Of a DNA stretch of 64,000 nucleotides, positions 32,941-45,082 are shown in pieces. The position numbers and the translations under genes are program-made. Source of the DNA: Linnemannia hyalina (taxonomy: Eukaryota; Mortierellomycota; Mortierellomycetes; Mortierellales; Mortierellaceae); NCBI GenBank assembly GCA_019671135.1, contig JAHRHY010000004.1:1612001-1676000 (forward strand), in the 5' to 3' direction. The notes beneath the pieces are model-generated. The model worked only from the letters and a program-made list of their open reading frames with translations. It made no database searches and was not told the origin of the DNA. The stretch's first letter is position 1. The number at the start of each line of letters is the position of its first letter.

Positions 32941-34542
32941 TCCTCTTAGTTCAACAGTCTCCTCGTTTCAGGTATCCTATAGGTCCGATGGCTCATCTCT
33001 GCACCACGATACTGTTGGCGTGAGTAACTGCTCTGCGAGAACGGGTTAGATATTGTAATCCTGACGTGTTGGGCCTGTCTGCTGACTTGGTTAGAGTGTG
33101 GGCCAGGGAGGAGGAAGCCGGGCGGTGCGTCAGGGCTACCGTTGACGCCTGCTCTCCCGTCTGTCAGGGTGTCGCTTCGTCTTCAGGTTGGACGACGAGA
33201 TCTCGAGAGTCGAATGAGCGAGTGTTTCATGCAGCAAAAGAGTCATCCGTTCCTGTCACTCTGGAAGAACCGATCAAATGGATTCCCTGCATTGGCATCA
33301 ACTGTGGTGACGGTTTCGTGGTCCTGTCGCAAGTGTTATGTTGGACAGCGATTGTGTGCGTGTGAGAGAAACTTGTTCCTCTTCAAAAAGTGCAATAAAA
33401 ATATCTTCGACAACCACAATATGTTATCGAAAAAATCCTGAACACCTTTATCGGGCTAGGACGAGGACCAAAAGACAAACCCAATCATGGCCTTAGAAGT
33501 CTCTATCAGACCCAAAACAATGTCCACTTTTCAACAGCCCCGAGTTCAATTACAATATGAATGAGTTGTACACATTCTCATCATGCAGTCGAGCCATGCC
33601 CTACGCAATACCGTCTCTCTATTCCACTTTCTTGATCGTGTGAATGGTATAGGAGATGTTTCTACCTTCTGCAGATCGAAAGGATGCTGCAGTCCATCGA
33701 GTTCGAATGGAACTGGCAGAGCTCTTCTCCATCGCCCAGACGACGAGCTGCAAGCTAATCGTCAGCAATGGAACAATGGCTGTGTACACATGAAATGACA
33801 GCAATCATCCTAATCGTCAAAACCGTTGCGCAGCCTATTCTGTGTGCATAAACGTGCTTAAAAAAACAGTAAAAAAACGAATAACATGGTAGGAGCTCAT
33901 TGATCCTTCGTTTGCATCAGTGATAACTTAAACTAAACTATCCTAGATTGTATCTGTACAATCGACCTTTTCAAATCAGACAAAAAAATGGAATGAGGGG
34001 AGCAAGTTATTAAGTCCAACCTCTGGCAACCAGTCCGCCTTTATCTAGTGAGAGTCCAACGTGTCTCTTTGACCACTAGGATGAACGCGCTCAGAGCCAT
34101 AGCAAAATACATTCCTCACATACCTCTTCAAGGTATCCCAGACCATCTTATAACTCCACTCATGGACTATTCAAAAGATACTGTCTTCCGCGCCAAGAGG
34201 AAGATCCTTATCGGTGCCAGGAGGAACATAAATGAAAAGCTAAAGATTCCCCTGATGTTTGAGAGCTCAAGCCACGAGTAAGAAGAGCTGACCTCACGAT
34301 GCAATTTTTCCGTAACTTATTGTGTGTGTGGCTAAGATGAAGTGCAGTGCAGGGTTCGGTTCTATTTTTACTTTTCATCGTCCACTCGATGGCTCTCAGC
34401 TCAGGCACACAGAGGGACAGTCACTATCAATTTGAACAACGATTTTTCTGCAGTTTTTCAAACTTTCCGCTTCTTTCATCCTCTCCATCCGCTTCCCCAC
34501 TCATCCACCTTTCCCCTTCCATCACATCCACTCACATCCACC
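32941..34542. other. 1.6-kb region without a supportable gene
   Basis: Holds short ORFs only. One at 34048-34281 (plus) reads like a protein C-terminus (IPHIPLQGIPDHLITPLMDYSKD) but is preceded by stops and lacks an obvious upstream exon, so it may be a gene fragment. The CT-rich leader of the GDP-fucose transporter occupies the last 100 bp. Confidence 0.4.
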
Positions 34543-36195
34543 ATGGCCAACCTGAACAAACTTGGACTCGACGAACGCCAGCAGGTGTTCCTTGTAGTGG
34601 CGTTTTATATGGCGAGTATTCTCTTTGTTCTCATCGTCGCACAGTTTTTTTGTCCCTGTTGTAGACTTGAAAAGTGCGTTTTTGCCTTCTGTCAGGGATT
34701 GATGTGCTAATACGGAATTGGAATCCTTTTTCTTTATGCAACTAATAGGTCACAGCCCTGGTGATGGTCTCCGTTAACAAGGTACCGTTTCTTCTCTTAA
34801 CCAGCGAAAATGGATTGGATAGTCAAAGAGCAACCAGGCTGGAACGACTCTATGTCTTTCAGTTGCTCAGGAAAGAGATAAAGGCGAGGCATAGACGACA
34901 GCGAGGGCAAGGATATCAACAGGGAGAGTAACGGGACCGACAGATGACGACAGATGAACAGGACAGAGTGATTGTGAAGGTGCCATCAGGTTCGGCGGCA
35001 TCTTCATCATCTCCATCTTAATCAACGTTAACTAACTGCACAAAATTTATATTCCGCATCAATTAGTGGGCATTGAACACTCTGGAGCTTCCTTGGCTGT
35101 TGCTTTGGTGCCAGATGGCCATTGCCGTCCTTCTGTTGAGGATTACAGACTATGCAGGATTCCTCAAGATGCCCATTATCCAGAAGGATGTTGCCAAGGC
35201 ATTGATCCCTTTGATTTCTATTAACGTCCTTGGACTTGGTGTCAACACCCTCTGCTTGGTCTATGTCGACACTTCCTTCTATCAGGTAATTGTCAACTGA
35301 GTGTCTCTAGTTCATTTATTCACTTAATTTGGAGCCAAAGAACAAAGAGCCCAGGGTCCAGGGAACAAGGGTGAATTATTGTGAACTAACCTGCCTTGTC
35401 GCTTATTCATGGAAATAGATTGCTCGTGGATTAGTTCTCCCTTTCACCGTCATTTTTGCCTACACCCTTCTCGGACAGTCGTCCTCCAAGCTTGTCCTCG
35501 GAGCATGCTTCGTCGTCTTTTGCGGATTCTACACTGGAGTCACCTCGGAGATCAACGTTTCCCAGAGGGGCATCATCTTTGGCGTTGTTTCTTCCATCAC
35601 CACCTCCCTCCACGCCATTGTCATCAAGAAGTCGCTCAACGCTGTCAACAACTCTTCGATCGACCTTGTCTACTACAACAACGCACTTTCCTTGTTGGCT
35701 ACCACCCCTATCTTTTTCTTGAGCGGCGAGTACTCCGAGGTCATGGCTCGCCTTAGCGTGGACGGCTTTGCTGCCTTCCACAGCTTCCTTTTTGCCGCCT
35801 TTGTCACCGGTATCTTTGGATTCTTGATCAACTTGGCCGGTTTCTTGCAAATCTCCAAGACCTCGCCCACCACCCACATGGTTTCCGGAGCTGTCCGTGG
35901 AGTGTAAGTTTCTTATCACATCCAAATTCATTTCGACCCTTTTTTTATTAGTGCTGACCTTATCTTCCTACTATTCGCTTTTAGTCTTCAAACTCTTCTT
36001 GGATACTACGCCTTCAACGACATCATCACCTCTGGACGTCTTGTCGGTATCATTTTGATTCTCGGAGGAGGCGCTCTTTACACTTATGCCAAGGACCAGG
36101 AGATGAAGGCCAACACCAAGCCCACCTACATTCCCATGACCCAGCAGGATGCCGATAATGACGATGGTGACCGCAACAAGGTCGGACGTGCTTAA
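34543..36195 (+). CDS. GDP-fucose transporter (SLC35C1-like)
   Basis: Five exons (34543-34611, 34749-34781, 35067-35285, 35419-35903, 35985-36195) give 338 aa, the normal size for a nucleotide-sugar transporter. Multi-pass Golgi antiporter that imports GDP-fucose into the lumen for fucosyltransferases in exchange for GMP. Diagnostic segments are VSVNKWALNTLELPW, LISINVLGLGVNTLCLVYVD, FYQIARGLVLPFTVIFAYTLLG, GVTSEINVSQRGIIFGVVSS and TTSLHAIVIKKSLNAVNNSSIDLVYYNN. The conserved order and these motifs distinguish it from UDP-sugar and triose-phosphate relatives. Intron 1 appears to use a GC donor (TATATG|GCGAGT); a canonical GT at 34594 would also be in phase but deletes five or six residues of the first helix. 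The tail is short and hydrophilic. It sits 2.3 kb from a disrupted fucosyltransferase on the same strand. Confidence 0.93.
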
Positions 36196-37528
36196 GTGAC
36201 CCCTCCCTCTCCCTTTCTTTTTCATCCTTGTCATGGATAGGGGTGAAAAAGTAACAAGCGACAACCACAAACAAGGCATTGGAACACTAGCCAACCTCCC
36301 CCTCTATTATTTCACGATCACACATATCACGACTCTCTTTCCTACACACAGCACACCTTGATACCTCATTCTTTTCATGTCAATTATTCTTTCTTTTTCT
36401 TGTTTTCCACGTTTCATTTTGGCAGGGCCGAACGAATAGCATAATAAATCAACATCATAGACTCAATTTTTTACTGGCTGCAAGCCTTGTGCCTCCTTAT
36501 TCTTTACTGTTCAATCTTCCTTTTCACTGCAAGACGACATTTAGGAACACTATCTCCAGAAGACGCTGTACCGTCTTTTTCAATATCGCGCAGGAGTCCG
36601 GATGGCTGTCATCCAACTATCGCCAAAACTACCTCCTCCTTCATGCTCACCTTCCTCAGGCTATACTCTTACTACCAAGCGCGGTCCTCCAATGGTAATA
36701 TAGAGCATCTCACAAAGATATATAATTCATTCGTGCTCCTCAATCAAGGCAATATGAGGAGAGTAGACAAGACAGAAGGGGATAGGCGACATAACAGCGA
36801 ATCGCTTTCATGCGAAGGTTATTTTCAGGTTAAGGGTAAACGCGCCCGTATTGCGTGTCAAAAAAAGAAGCTCCAACGGGTCCATCCCCTTTGTTCATTT
36901 TGGACCAGCCAATGGGGACATCAGCCTTATTATTGCGCATGCGACCTAGAAGCACGCAGACACAGACAGAGCCAAGAGAACGGTGTGGCATTCTCCATTG
37001 GTGCAGCATGCAGTTTGTTCAAGCAATGAAACAGTGTTCAAGTGTAAAGCGAGAGGGAGAGGGCGTAGTCAAACTGCGGATTTTTGAGCCTTGTTCCTGA
37101 GAAAGATGCAATTGTCCGACTTATCCATGCGATCGACGCCCACCTCTTCCCTTCCCTTCCCTCCCAGACTGTCCTTCCTTGCCTCCTTCCGTCACCCGTT
37201 AGTATTTTCACTGGATGGCTCCTTCGCTCGGTATCCGGCTCTTATGCCCGTCATACATGACGATATCGTAAACAGGCACGACATCCTTGAGTTGTGATCG
37301 TTAACTTTTTCAGCAAAGAATGAGGCGTGGTCAAGGGAGAAAACCTTATCGATATTGTGGTTCATCCACGAGTATTATAAAAAGGAGCGACTGTTCACTC
37401 TTTCAAGGTTCTCTCACGCCGCTTTTTTTCCCCTCACTCCTCAAGTGCCGTCTCTCTCACTTTTGTCCTTGTTTCTTTTCTTTTCTTCTTTCTCTCTCTC
37501 ACCTCCCTTCTCCACCCTTTTGATACTA
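36196..37528. other. 1.3-kb intergenic region
   Basis: Contains the 3' UTR of the GDP-fucose transporter and the promoter of the ABC transporter. A 180-codon open frame at 36487-37029 lacks protein-like composition and is not called. A CT-rich leader precedes the ABC transporter ATG. Confidence 0.5.
37376..37381 (+). promoter_or_regulatory. TATA box of ABC transporter gene
   Basis: TATAAA followed by further A residues, about 150 bp upstream of the ATG and immediately before a CT-rich stretch. Called from motif and position. Confidence 0.5.
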
Positions 37529-40500
37529 ATGCAAGCCAACGACGGACCATCCTGGTGCGACACCCAGGGTTGGGTATGTATCTTTTTGAAGGTGATATTG
37601 CATGTGGCCTGCATGAGCTACCAGTACCACGGATAACTCACACAAACATACACACTGGTTTATTTGTTTATTGGTTTATTGGTTTTCTTACTCTCCTGCG
37701 CAAAACAGGGTCCTGTGAACGAGAACGGAATCTCGCTGGCCCCATGCTTCCAGAACACGGCAGTTCTGGGAGCACCCGCCTTGGTGGCTTCGATCGCCTT
37801 TCTGATCAGAGAAGCATACTTGAAGCGTCATGGACATGCCCACGGATTGGGTCATATCCCTGCCTACTGGCCTCAACAAATCGCAACTGTTATTGTCATC
37901 GGTGCTTTGATCGCCCACCTATGGACTACTTCTGCTGGTAGTATCTCTACCACATTTGCGTTTGGATCTCTGTTAGTTGCATGGGTAAGCAACGGAGTCG
38001 GGATGTCGGAAAGAACGTTAGGAATGGAGTGGAATGGGCTTGTAGGCTAACGTTCTTATGTTTCTGTTCGCCTTGAAATCGACAAATGACAGGTGCTGGC
38101 CATTCGTCTCAACAGACTGGAATCCATCTACGAGATCCGCTCGTCCAACGCTCTTTTTTTCTTTGAATTTTACTCCGTCCACGCAACCATCGTCACCCTC
38201 TACTCCCTCCACCACAACGATGAGGTCAACGACAACAATTCCCTGCGCTATCTCCATGTTTACTTTTACGCCATTCTCGCGGTCTTTGTCCTCGAGGCTC
38301 TCCCACGCGGATGGACCCACGTCCAACACCAGAGCGACGCAAACCAACACGACAAGGCAAACCTCTTCTCGCGATTGACCTTCTACTACATGCAGTCGAT
38401 CGTCAGCCTAGGCTACAAGCGACCCCTGACGATTAATGACATCAATATCTTACCTAAGGAGTCCGAGACCCAGCATGGATACGAACAGCTCAACGCGCAG
38501 TGGGAAGATCACAAGAAGGATGTCCAGACTCACAACAACAAGGCCGATGCTGACCATCAAAAGCCTCACAATTTGATGCGCGTCATTGGCAAGGCCTTCT
38601 CCGGGCCTTTGGCTATCATGATCTCTATCCGAGTGTTGGCCTCGATGCTTCAATTCCTCCTCCCCGTATTGATAGAGCAGATCATGGTCTACATCGAGTC
38701 GGACGAAAGTAAGGATGAGCTCCCCAAGGCACGCGGAGTCATTCTCGCCATGGGCATGCTAACTGTTAGCTTGACGGTCTCGTCCTTGACCAACCAGTTC
38801 TTTAAGAAGGAGGCCGAGTTGGGTCTCGAGATCCGTAATGCGTTGGTCTCGATGATCTACCGCAAGGCTTTGATTCTTTCTCCTGGAAGCAGGAGGAGTT
38901 CTTCAACTGGAGCTATCACCAACCACATGTCGAACGATGCTGAAAAGTGGACTAAGGAGATTGTCTGGGTCCTTGGCTGGATTGACGTTCCACTGGAGAT
39001 ACTGATCGCCGTCGCCATGCGTATGTCTTCCTCTTCTTCACACTTTGCTGCTTGTCTGACATGTAAGAAAACACAACTCTAAGTAATTCATTCACTCCTC
39101 CTTTCAAAACTAGTGTACAAGATTATCGGTTGGTCAGTCTTCTGCGGCCTGTTCGTCATAGTGCTGATCACCCCTACTCAGACTTGGGTCGGCGAGTTCT
39201 TTGACAAAACCAAAGACGCCAAGGCCGAGGCTATGGACAACCGTGTTCTACTCATGACCGAGATCCTCTCCAACATCAAGACCATCAAGCTCTACGGCTA
39301 CGAATCTGGTTTCAAGACTAAGGTCGAAGCCTTCCGTGACAAGGAGATCATTCTCCTGCGCAAGGCTGGCCTTGTCATGTCCTTTCTCTCGATCGTCTTT
39401 ACCTGTCTGCCCCTCTTCATCGCCTTTGTCTCCTTTGCAGTCTTTGCGACCGTTGGCGGCCCAAACTTTACCCCCGGTGTCATGAACGCCCAGGTGGTCT
39501 TTGTCTCGCTGAGCTTGTTTGGTCTCCTTCAACGCCCTATCGCATCCATGTCCAACGTCACAGAGGCAACAGTTTCTCTTCGTGTCTCGACCCGTCGTAT
39601 CCAAAAGTTCTTACTCAAGGAGGAGCTCGACTCTTCTGCTGTCCTTCGCGACCCAATTTTGCCCGAGGACGCCAAGGTTCCCGTCATTCAGATTCAGGAC
39701 GCCACTTTTGCCTGGACCAGCGAGGACCCTTCCGTTGTTGCCAAGGATGATAGCGACGATGATGAAGAAGAGGAAGTGGCAGACGAGACTACTTCACTCT
39801 TGGCTGCTGACCGTGCTGAGTCCTCAGCCCCTACTCTTGTCGACATCAACGTCTTTATTGCTCGCGGCCAGTTGGCCGCTGTCGTGGGTCGCGTCGGTCA
39901 GGGCAAGTCGTCGCTTTTGAGCGCCATCATCGGAGACATGTACAAGCGCCAAGGATCGGTCAAGGTCTATGGCTCCGTCGCCTATGTCAGTCAGCAAGCT
40001 TGGATCTGCAACGCCACTGTCCGCGACAACATTGTCTTTGGCAAGCCCTTTGATAGGGAAAGATACGACCGTGTCCTCTTCGCCTCTGGATTGCTCCCCG
40101 ACCTCGAGATCCTTGCTGCTGGCGATATGACCGAGATTGGGGAGCGTGGTATCAATCTCTCTGGTGGTCAGAAGCAACGTGTTTCTTTGGCCCGTGCTGC
40201 CTATCAGGATGCTGATGTTTATCTCATGGATGACCCTCTGAGCGCCGTCGATGCCCATGTTGACCAGCACCTCTGGGAACACTTGATTGGACCCAAGGGT
40301 CTCCTCAAGAACAAGACCCGCCTCTTGGTTACCCACGGTATTCACCACTTGGAGCATGTCGACCATATCTTGGTTGTCAAGGATGGCAAGATTACTGAAT
40401 CTGGACACTACAAGCACTTGATGGCTGCCAAGAATGCCTTCCATCAGCTCATCAAAGACTTTTCGGTCAGTCACCACAAGAAGAACGGTGGTGCGGCTGC

Positions 40501-42679
40501 TAATGTAGTCGCTGGTACCTCTTCGCCGGCTGCTGGCAGTGACGAGGATGAGACTGGAACTGTTGTTGGCGCTCAGGAGAATGACAAGAAGGACGGTAAT
40601 GGCGAGGATGCTGATGGTGAGCTTGTCAAGGACGAAGAAGCTCATTCTGGCATCGTTGGCTGGGACACCTTCAAAGTCTACTGTGAGGCCATGTAAGTTG
40701 ATATACTTTATCGCCCATGCTTGTTATTTTCTCCAAGTTACATTGTCACGGTTTATGATAATCATTCTTCTTTTACATCTCCATTCTACTAGGTCCTGGG
40801 ATATTTTTGTGGTTACTTTGGTCATGTTTGTTATCTGGGAGGCATTCCAGTTGAGCGTCCCCCTCTGGCTGGAGCACTGGATGAGCGTCATGGACACGAC
40901 CGAGCATTCGGTCGCCTACTATCTTGTCATCTATGCCGTCATTATCCTCGCCTACATCGCGATCGATGTCTGGTTGACCTATGTCTGCAACGTCATTGCC
41001 TGTCTCCGCGCGTCCGTCATCCTCCACGAGAATGTCCTCGCCCGCGTCCTCCGTCTCCCTATGGCATTCTTCGATGTCACTCCGTAAACTTTTTTTCTAC
41101 GCGTTTGGGGGGTGAGGTCTGTAAAAAAAATAGTCATGTGTTGCACCGTGAAATATTTTGTTCTGACCAAACCATTCATTGCGTTTTTTTTTCTATGGTA
41201 AATAGTCAGGGTCGTATTTTGAACAGGTTCTCGTCGGACATCGGCGACATTGACGAAGTGGTCCCAGAGTCTTTCATCTGTCTCCTGACCTGCCTCGTCA
41301 ACTTTATCGGCACTCTCATGATCCTCATCTTCGCCACCCCAGCCTTCGCCTTTGTCCTCCCCGTCATTGGTCTCATCTACATGATCATCCAAAAGTACTA
41401 CATCCGAACCTCCAGCAACCTCCGCCGTCTCGACTCTGTCACAAAGTCGCCTCTCTACCAGCATTTCAGTGAAACCCTCAATGGTCTTTCGTCGATCCGG
41501 GCCATGAACATCAAGGACCGGTTTATTGACGAGAATGCGGTCCGGACCAACAAGTCTGCGACGGCTTCGTATGCGTCGTGGATGATTAACCGTTGGCTTA
41601 ATGTACGGTTGGAGGCTTTGACCTCGGTGTCGATCTTTTGTGCGGCTCTGTTGGCGGTTTTGAGCAAGGGCACGATTTCGCCCAGTATGGCTGGTTTGGC
41701 CCTCAGTTCGACTACCTCGTTGGCGTATAATGTCATCTGGACTCTTCGCTCGTACTGCGACCTCTGCTCGGATCTGATCTCTGTCGAGCGCGTCCACGAG
41801 TACAGCAACAAGCGCACCGAGGCCCCAGCGTCGACTGGTGTCCATCTCCCCAAGAACTGGCCTCAGCAGGGTCGTATCGTCTTCAAGAACTACTCGACCC
41901 GCTACCGTGAGGGTCTTGACTTGGTTCTCAAAGATGTTTCGTTTGTAGTCCAGCCCTCGGAGAAGGTTGGCATTGTTGGAAGGACGGGCGCTGGTAAATC
42001 GTCGTTGACCTTGGCTCTATTCCGTATTGTCGAGGCTGCCGACTCGTACTGGGCTCGTGCTAGTGCTCAAGAGAGTGACAGCACAGTCGACGGGGAGTTT
42101 GACCTTTCTACCGACCTTGGAGACGGTGGAGCGATCGAGATCGACGGTGTCGACATTTCAACTCTGGGATTGAAGGACCTTCGTCAGCACTTGTCGATCA
42201 TCCCCCAGGACCCCACCCTCTTTGCGGGCACCGTCCGCGAGAACCTCGACCCCCTGAACGAGCTCTCAGACGCCGAACTCTGGCAAGCCCTGGACCGCGC
42301 CCACCTCAAACCCCACATTGCCTCCCTGTCCGGCGGTCTCTCCTTCGAAGTGTCCCAAAACGGCGAGAACTTCTCTGTCGGCCAACGGTCCCTCATCTGT
42401 CTCGCCCGTGCCCTACTCCGCAAGACCAAGATCCTAGTCCTGGATGAGGCCACGGCGGCGGTGGATGTGGAGACGGACGAGTTGATCCAGAAGACCATCC
42501 GAACCGAGTTCAAGGACAGGACGATTCTGACGATTGCTCATCGGATCAAGACTGTGATGGATTCGGACAAGATTCTGGTTTTGGACAAGGGGAGGGTTGA
42601 GGAGTTTGAGTCGCCAAAGAAGTTGATGAAGTCCAAGGGGTTGTTCTATTCCCTTGCTCATCAAGCTGGTGAAGTCTAG
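37529..42679 (+). CDS. MRP-type full-length ABC transporter (ABCC family)
   Basis: Six exons (37529-37573, 37709-37984, 38093-39020, 39114-40692, 40793-41083, 41206-42679) give 1530 aa. ATP-driven exporter of conjugated or anionic compounds, in fungi usually on the vacuole or plasma membrane (Ycf1/Bpt1 relatives). An N-terminal TMD0-like hydrophobic block (residues 25-200) precedes TMD1, NBD1, TMD2 and NBD2. NBD1 has Walker A GRVGQGKSS (about 672), signature LSGGQKQR (about 763) and Walker B DVYLMDDPLSAVD with Asp in the catalytic-Glu position, the usual ABCC asymmetry. NBD2 has GRTGAGKSS (about 1298), a divergent signature FSVGQRSL, and VLDEATAAVD with catalytic Glu. The linker after NBD1 is acidic and may be regulated by phosphorylation. 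Exon 1 codes only 15 residues; the following exon starts GPVNENG. All splice phases agree. Substrate unknown. Confidence 0.95.
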
Positions 42680-42901
42680 ACTCTCACCTTATTTTCTTTT
42701 CCGCCTCGTCTGCATACTTACTACATAGACATGTTATCACTCGTGCATAAATAGTATATTATTTCGAGCTTCTTAACTATGGCGTCGCGATAAATATCAT
42801 AACATCCTATTCTAATGAAAAGGGGGTACTGTGGTCATAAAAACAAAACAAAACAAAACAAAAAAATGAAGAGAATAGAGACGCGCCGACTAATATCACT
42901 C

Positions 42902-44685
42902 TCACAACTTGAAATCAACACCAGTGTACTCGACACTCTTGACCCACAACTCCTCCTGCTGCTGTTCATCCAAAGCATTAGCAGAAGGCATCCTAACAAT
43001 TTGATCAAAAAAGTACTCCCCTGAAACACCATCCAATTCCGGCGCCAATGCTAAATAAACCGCCCCCATCGCCCCAACCTCCACAGACCGAAACATCCCC
43101 TTTGCAGGACCCTTGGGCAGATTCGCGATTGGGTTGTTCGAAAACAGGTCCGTCTTGCATGTGCCCGGGTGGGCCGCGTTAACAGTAACCTTGGAACCTG
43201 CGGCGGAGAGACGACGGTTGAGGGCTTTGACAAAGAGCATGTTGGCGAGCTTGGAGTGGGCGTAGGAGCCGAGGCGGGAGTAGCCGGGTTTTGAACGGAG
43301 TTGGGTGTAGGGGATTCCTTGGGAGGGGTACATGGCTGCAGAGGAGAGAACGACGATGCGGCTGTCGCTGTGGTGGGACTTGTTGAGGAGGGGGAGGAGT
43401 TCGAGGGTGAGCTTGTAGTGGCCCAGGTGGTTGACTCCGAATTGGGATTCGAATCCGTCGGTTGTCAGTGTGAATGGGATGTCCATCAATCCCGCGTCTA
43501 GAATAGCAGAGATGGAAGGTTGGATAATTGTTGGTTACAAGGAAGACAAAATAGCAATGACGAATGCGTGTTCCAGCAGTGTCATAAAAAATGCATTGAC
43601 CATTCTATTAGATCATAATTAACTCTCGAAGGAAGAACAAAAAAATAAACCAAAACAAATAAAGATACGTACTGTTGACGAGGAGATCGAGTCCGAGTCC
43701 GAGGAGTTTAAACTCAACAGAAAATGCATTGATGCTCTCGAATGAAGAAAGGTCCAACGCCATGACGGACGCCATGCCCTTGATACCTGTCTGCTCTTCG
43801 ATCGTTTGGACCGCCTCGGCTCCCTTCTTGACCGAACGACAAGCTGTTAAAATATGCGATGGAGGGATAACGTAACCCAAGAAAACATAATGCCCATTTA
43901 GAAACAAGGTACAATAAATAACATGTGCCGATCAATCGGTTTGGCCAATTAGCTGCATGCAATAACAGAGAGGATGGAAGAAACCAAAAAAACAAAGACG
44001 TACCAATGACGACGCGGTATCCGCCTTCGACCAGCGCCTTCGAGGTATGCAGACCAAGGCCGGCATTGCCACCTATAAAATATACCCGAAGAGATGTGAT
44101 CATCAGAATGGGAAATTAGAATACGTTCGCCGCTAGAAAAATATAGATATCTCTCTCAGCCGTTGAAATGAGTTACGCGAAGCGATCGATCGAAATTAAG
44201 AATTAAGAAATGAAAAGCGGCTGGTTATAGAATTTTCCTGTTCTTATTTACCTGTGACGATGGCGACGCGAGGTGAGGCACCCGAGAGGGCGGCAGCTGC
44301 AGCAATCGTCTTGGCCTGATTGATCCAGCCCTGGAGACGCTTCTTGGACTGCACCTCGAGGTCTGGTTCCTTGCGGCGTTGCCACACGTTGAATCCCAGC
44401 TCAGCGACGCCTAATGTAGTGGCACAGTTCACAAGGACGAAGGAGGTGATAAATGAACGAGAGAACAAGAAGGTTGCAGTCAGTGATCAATGATCAGAGA
44501 CATATCAGTGACAAGGTGTTATTTCTAGGGCAGCCAATTCTGCAAAAGACGTTGAGAGAAGGGGCTATTTGTTTACCGACGACTCCAAGGGAGATACAGT
44601 AGGGCATGTACTTGGACTTTTTGGTCAGGCCCGACATAAAGTTGTCGTACCATTCAGCACGGGGAGGGAGTTGGTCTGTTGTCAT
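42902..44685 (-). CDS. Short-chain dehydrogenase/reductase (retinol dehydrogenase / WWOX-like)
   Basis: Five exons (44685-44577, 44410-44252, 44072-44004, 43843-43673, 43497-42902) give 367 aa. NAD(P)-dependent oxidoreductase of the classical SDR fold. The cofactor motif TGGNAGLG is assembled across intron 2. DLSSFESI and the LLVNNAGL motif follow, the latter assembled across intron 4. The catalytic residues are in VVLSSAAMY and YAHSKLANM (YxxxK), then HPGTCKTDLF. A hydrophobic N-terminal stretch (YMPYCISLGVVGV) could be a membrane anchor, as in retinol-dehydrogenase-like SDRs. The closest groups known to me are WWOX/RDH-type and fungal equivalents; the substrate cannot be read from sequence. 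The gene follows the permease at 45083-47329 on the same strand with a 397-bp spacer that holds its promoter and CT-rich leader. Confidence 0.93.
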
Positions 44686-45082
44686 GTTGTTGTGAAGGTG
44701 GATGAGTTGAATGAGATGGTGAATGAAGCGGGTATGTATATAGAAGGAATGGTGAATGCGAACAAAAAAAAAGAGAGGTGATGAAGAAAGAGATGAATAG
44801 CGTCTGTGGGATGAGCCCCCCCTTCGTCCCTTCATATAGTTTTATCACCGCACGACTGCATACGATCGCCCGCTCAGACATAAAATTTTCGGTTCCTCAA
44901 CCGACCGATGACACGCTTGTGCTCGCTCACCCACAAGAAAAGTTCACATGCATCCGCCTAGAATCAGCACGCAGTCTTCATTGTCAATGCACAATTTTTT
45001 GGAGAATAATCTACATGGAATAATATCCTATGATATGCAAAGAAAATGATTGTTTATTTGGCGTTTTTTTCATCGTCCTACT

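Noticed and set aside
33066..33441. Two overlapping plus-strand frames of about 99 codons
   Set aside because: No splice support, no motif, and no homologous look; considered chance.
36487..37029. 180-codon open frame on the plus strand
   Set aside because: Composition is not protein-like, no family recognised, and it lies in the spacer leading to the ABC transporter promoter. Possible but not supported.
39824..40645. 273-codon minus-strand frame inside the ABC transporter
   Set aside because: Antisense shadow of NBD1.
40979..41845. 288-codon minus-strand frame inside the ABC transporter
   Set aside because: Antisense shadow of TMD2, rich in Arg/Asp by mirror codon bias.
43441..43460. tRNA T-arm-like GATTCGAATC
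   Set aside because: Lies within the SDR coding exon and no cloverleaf can be built around it.
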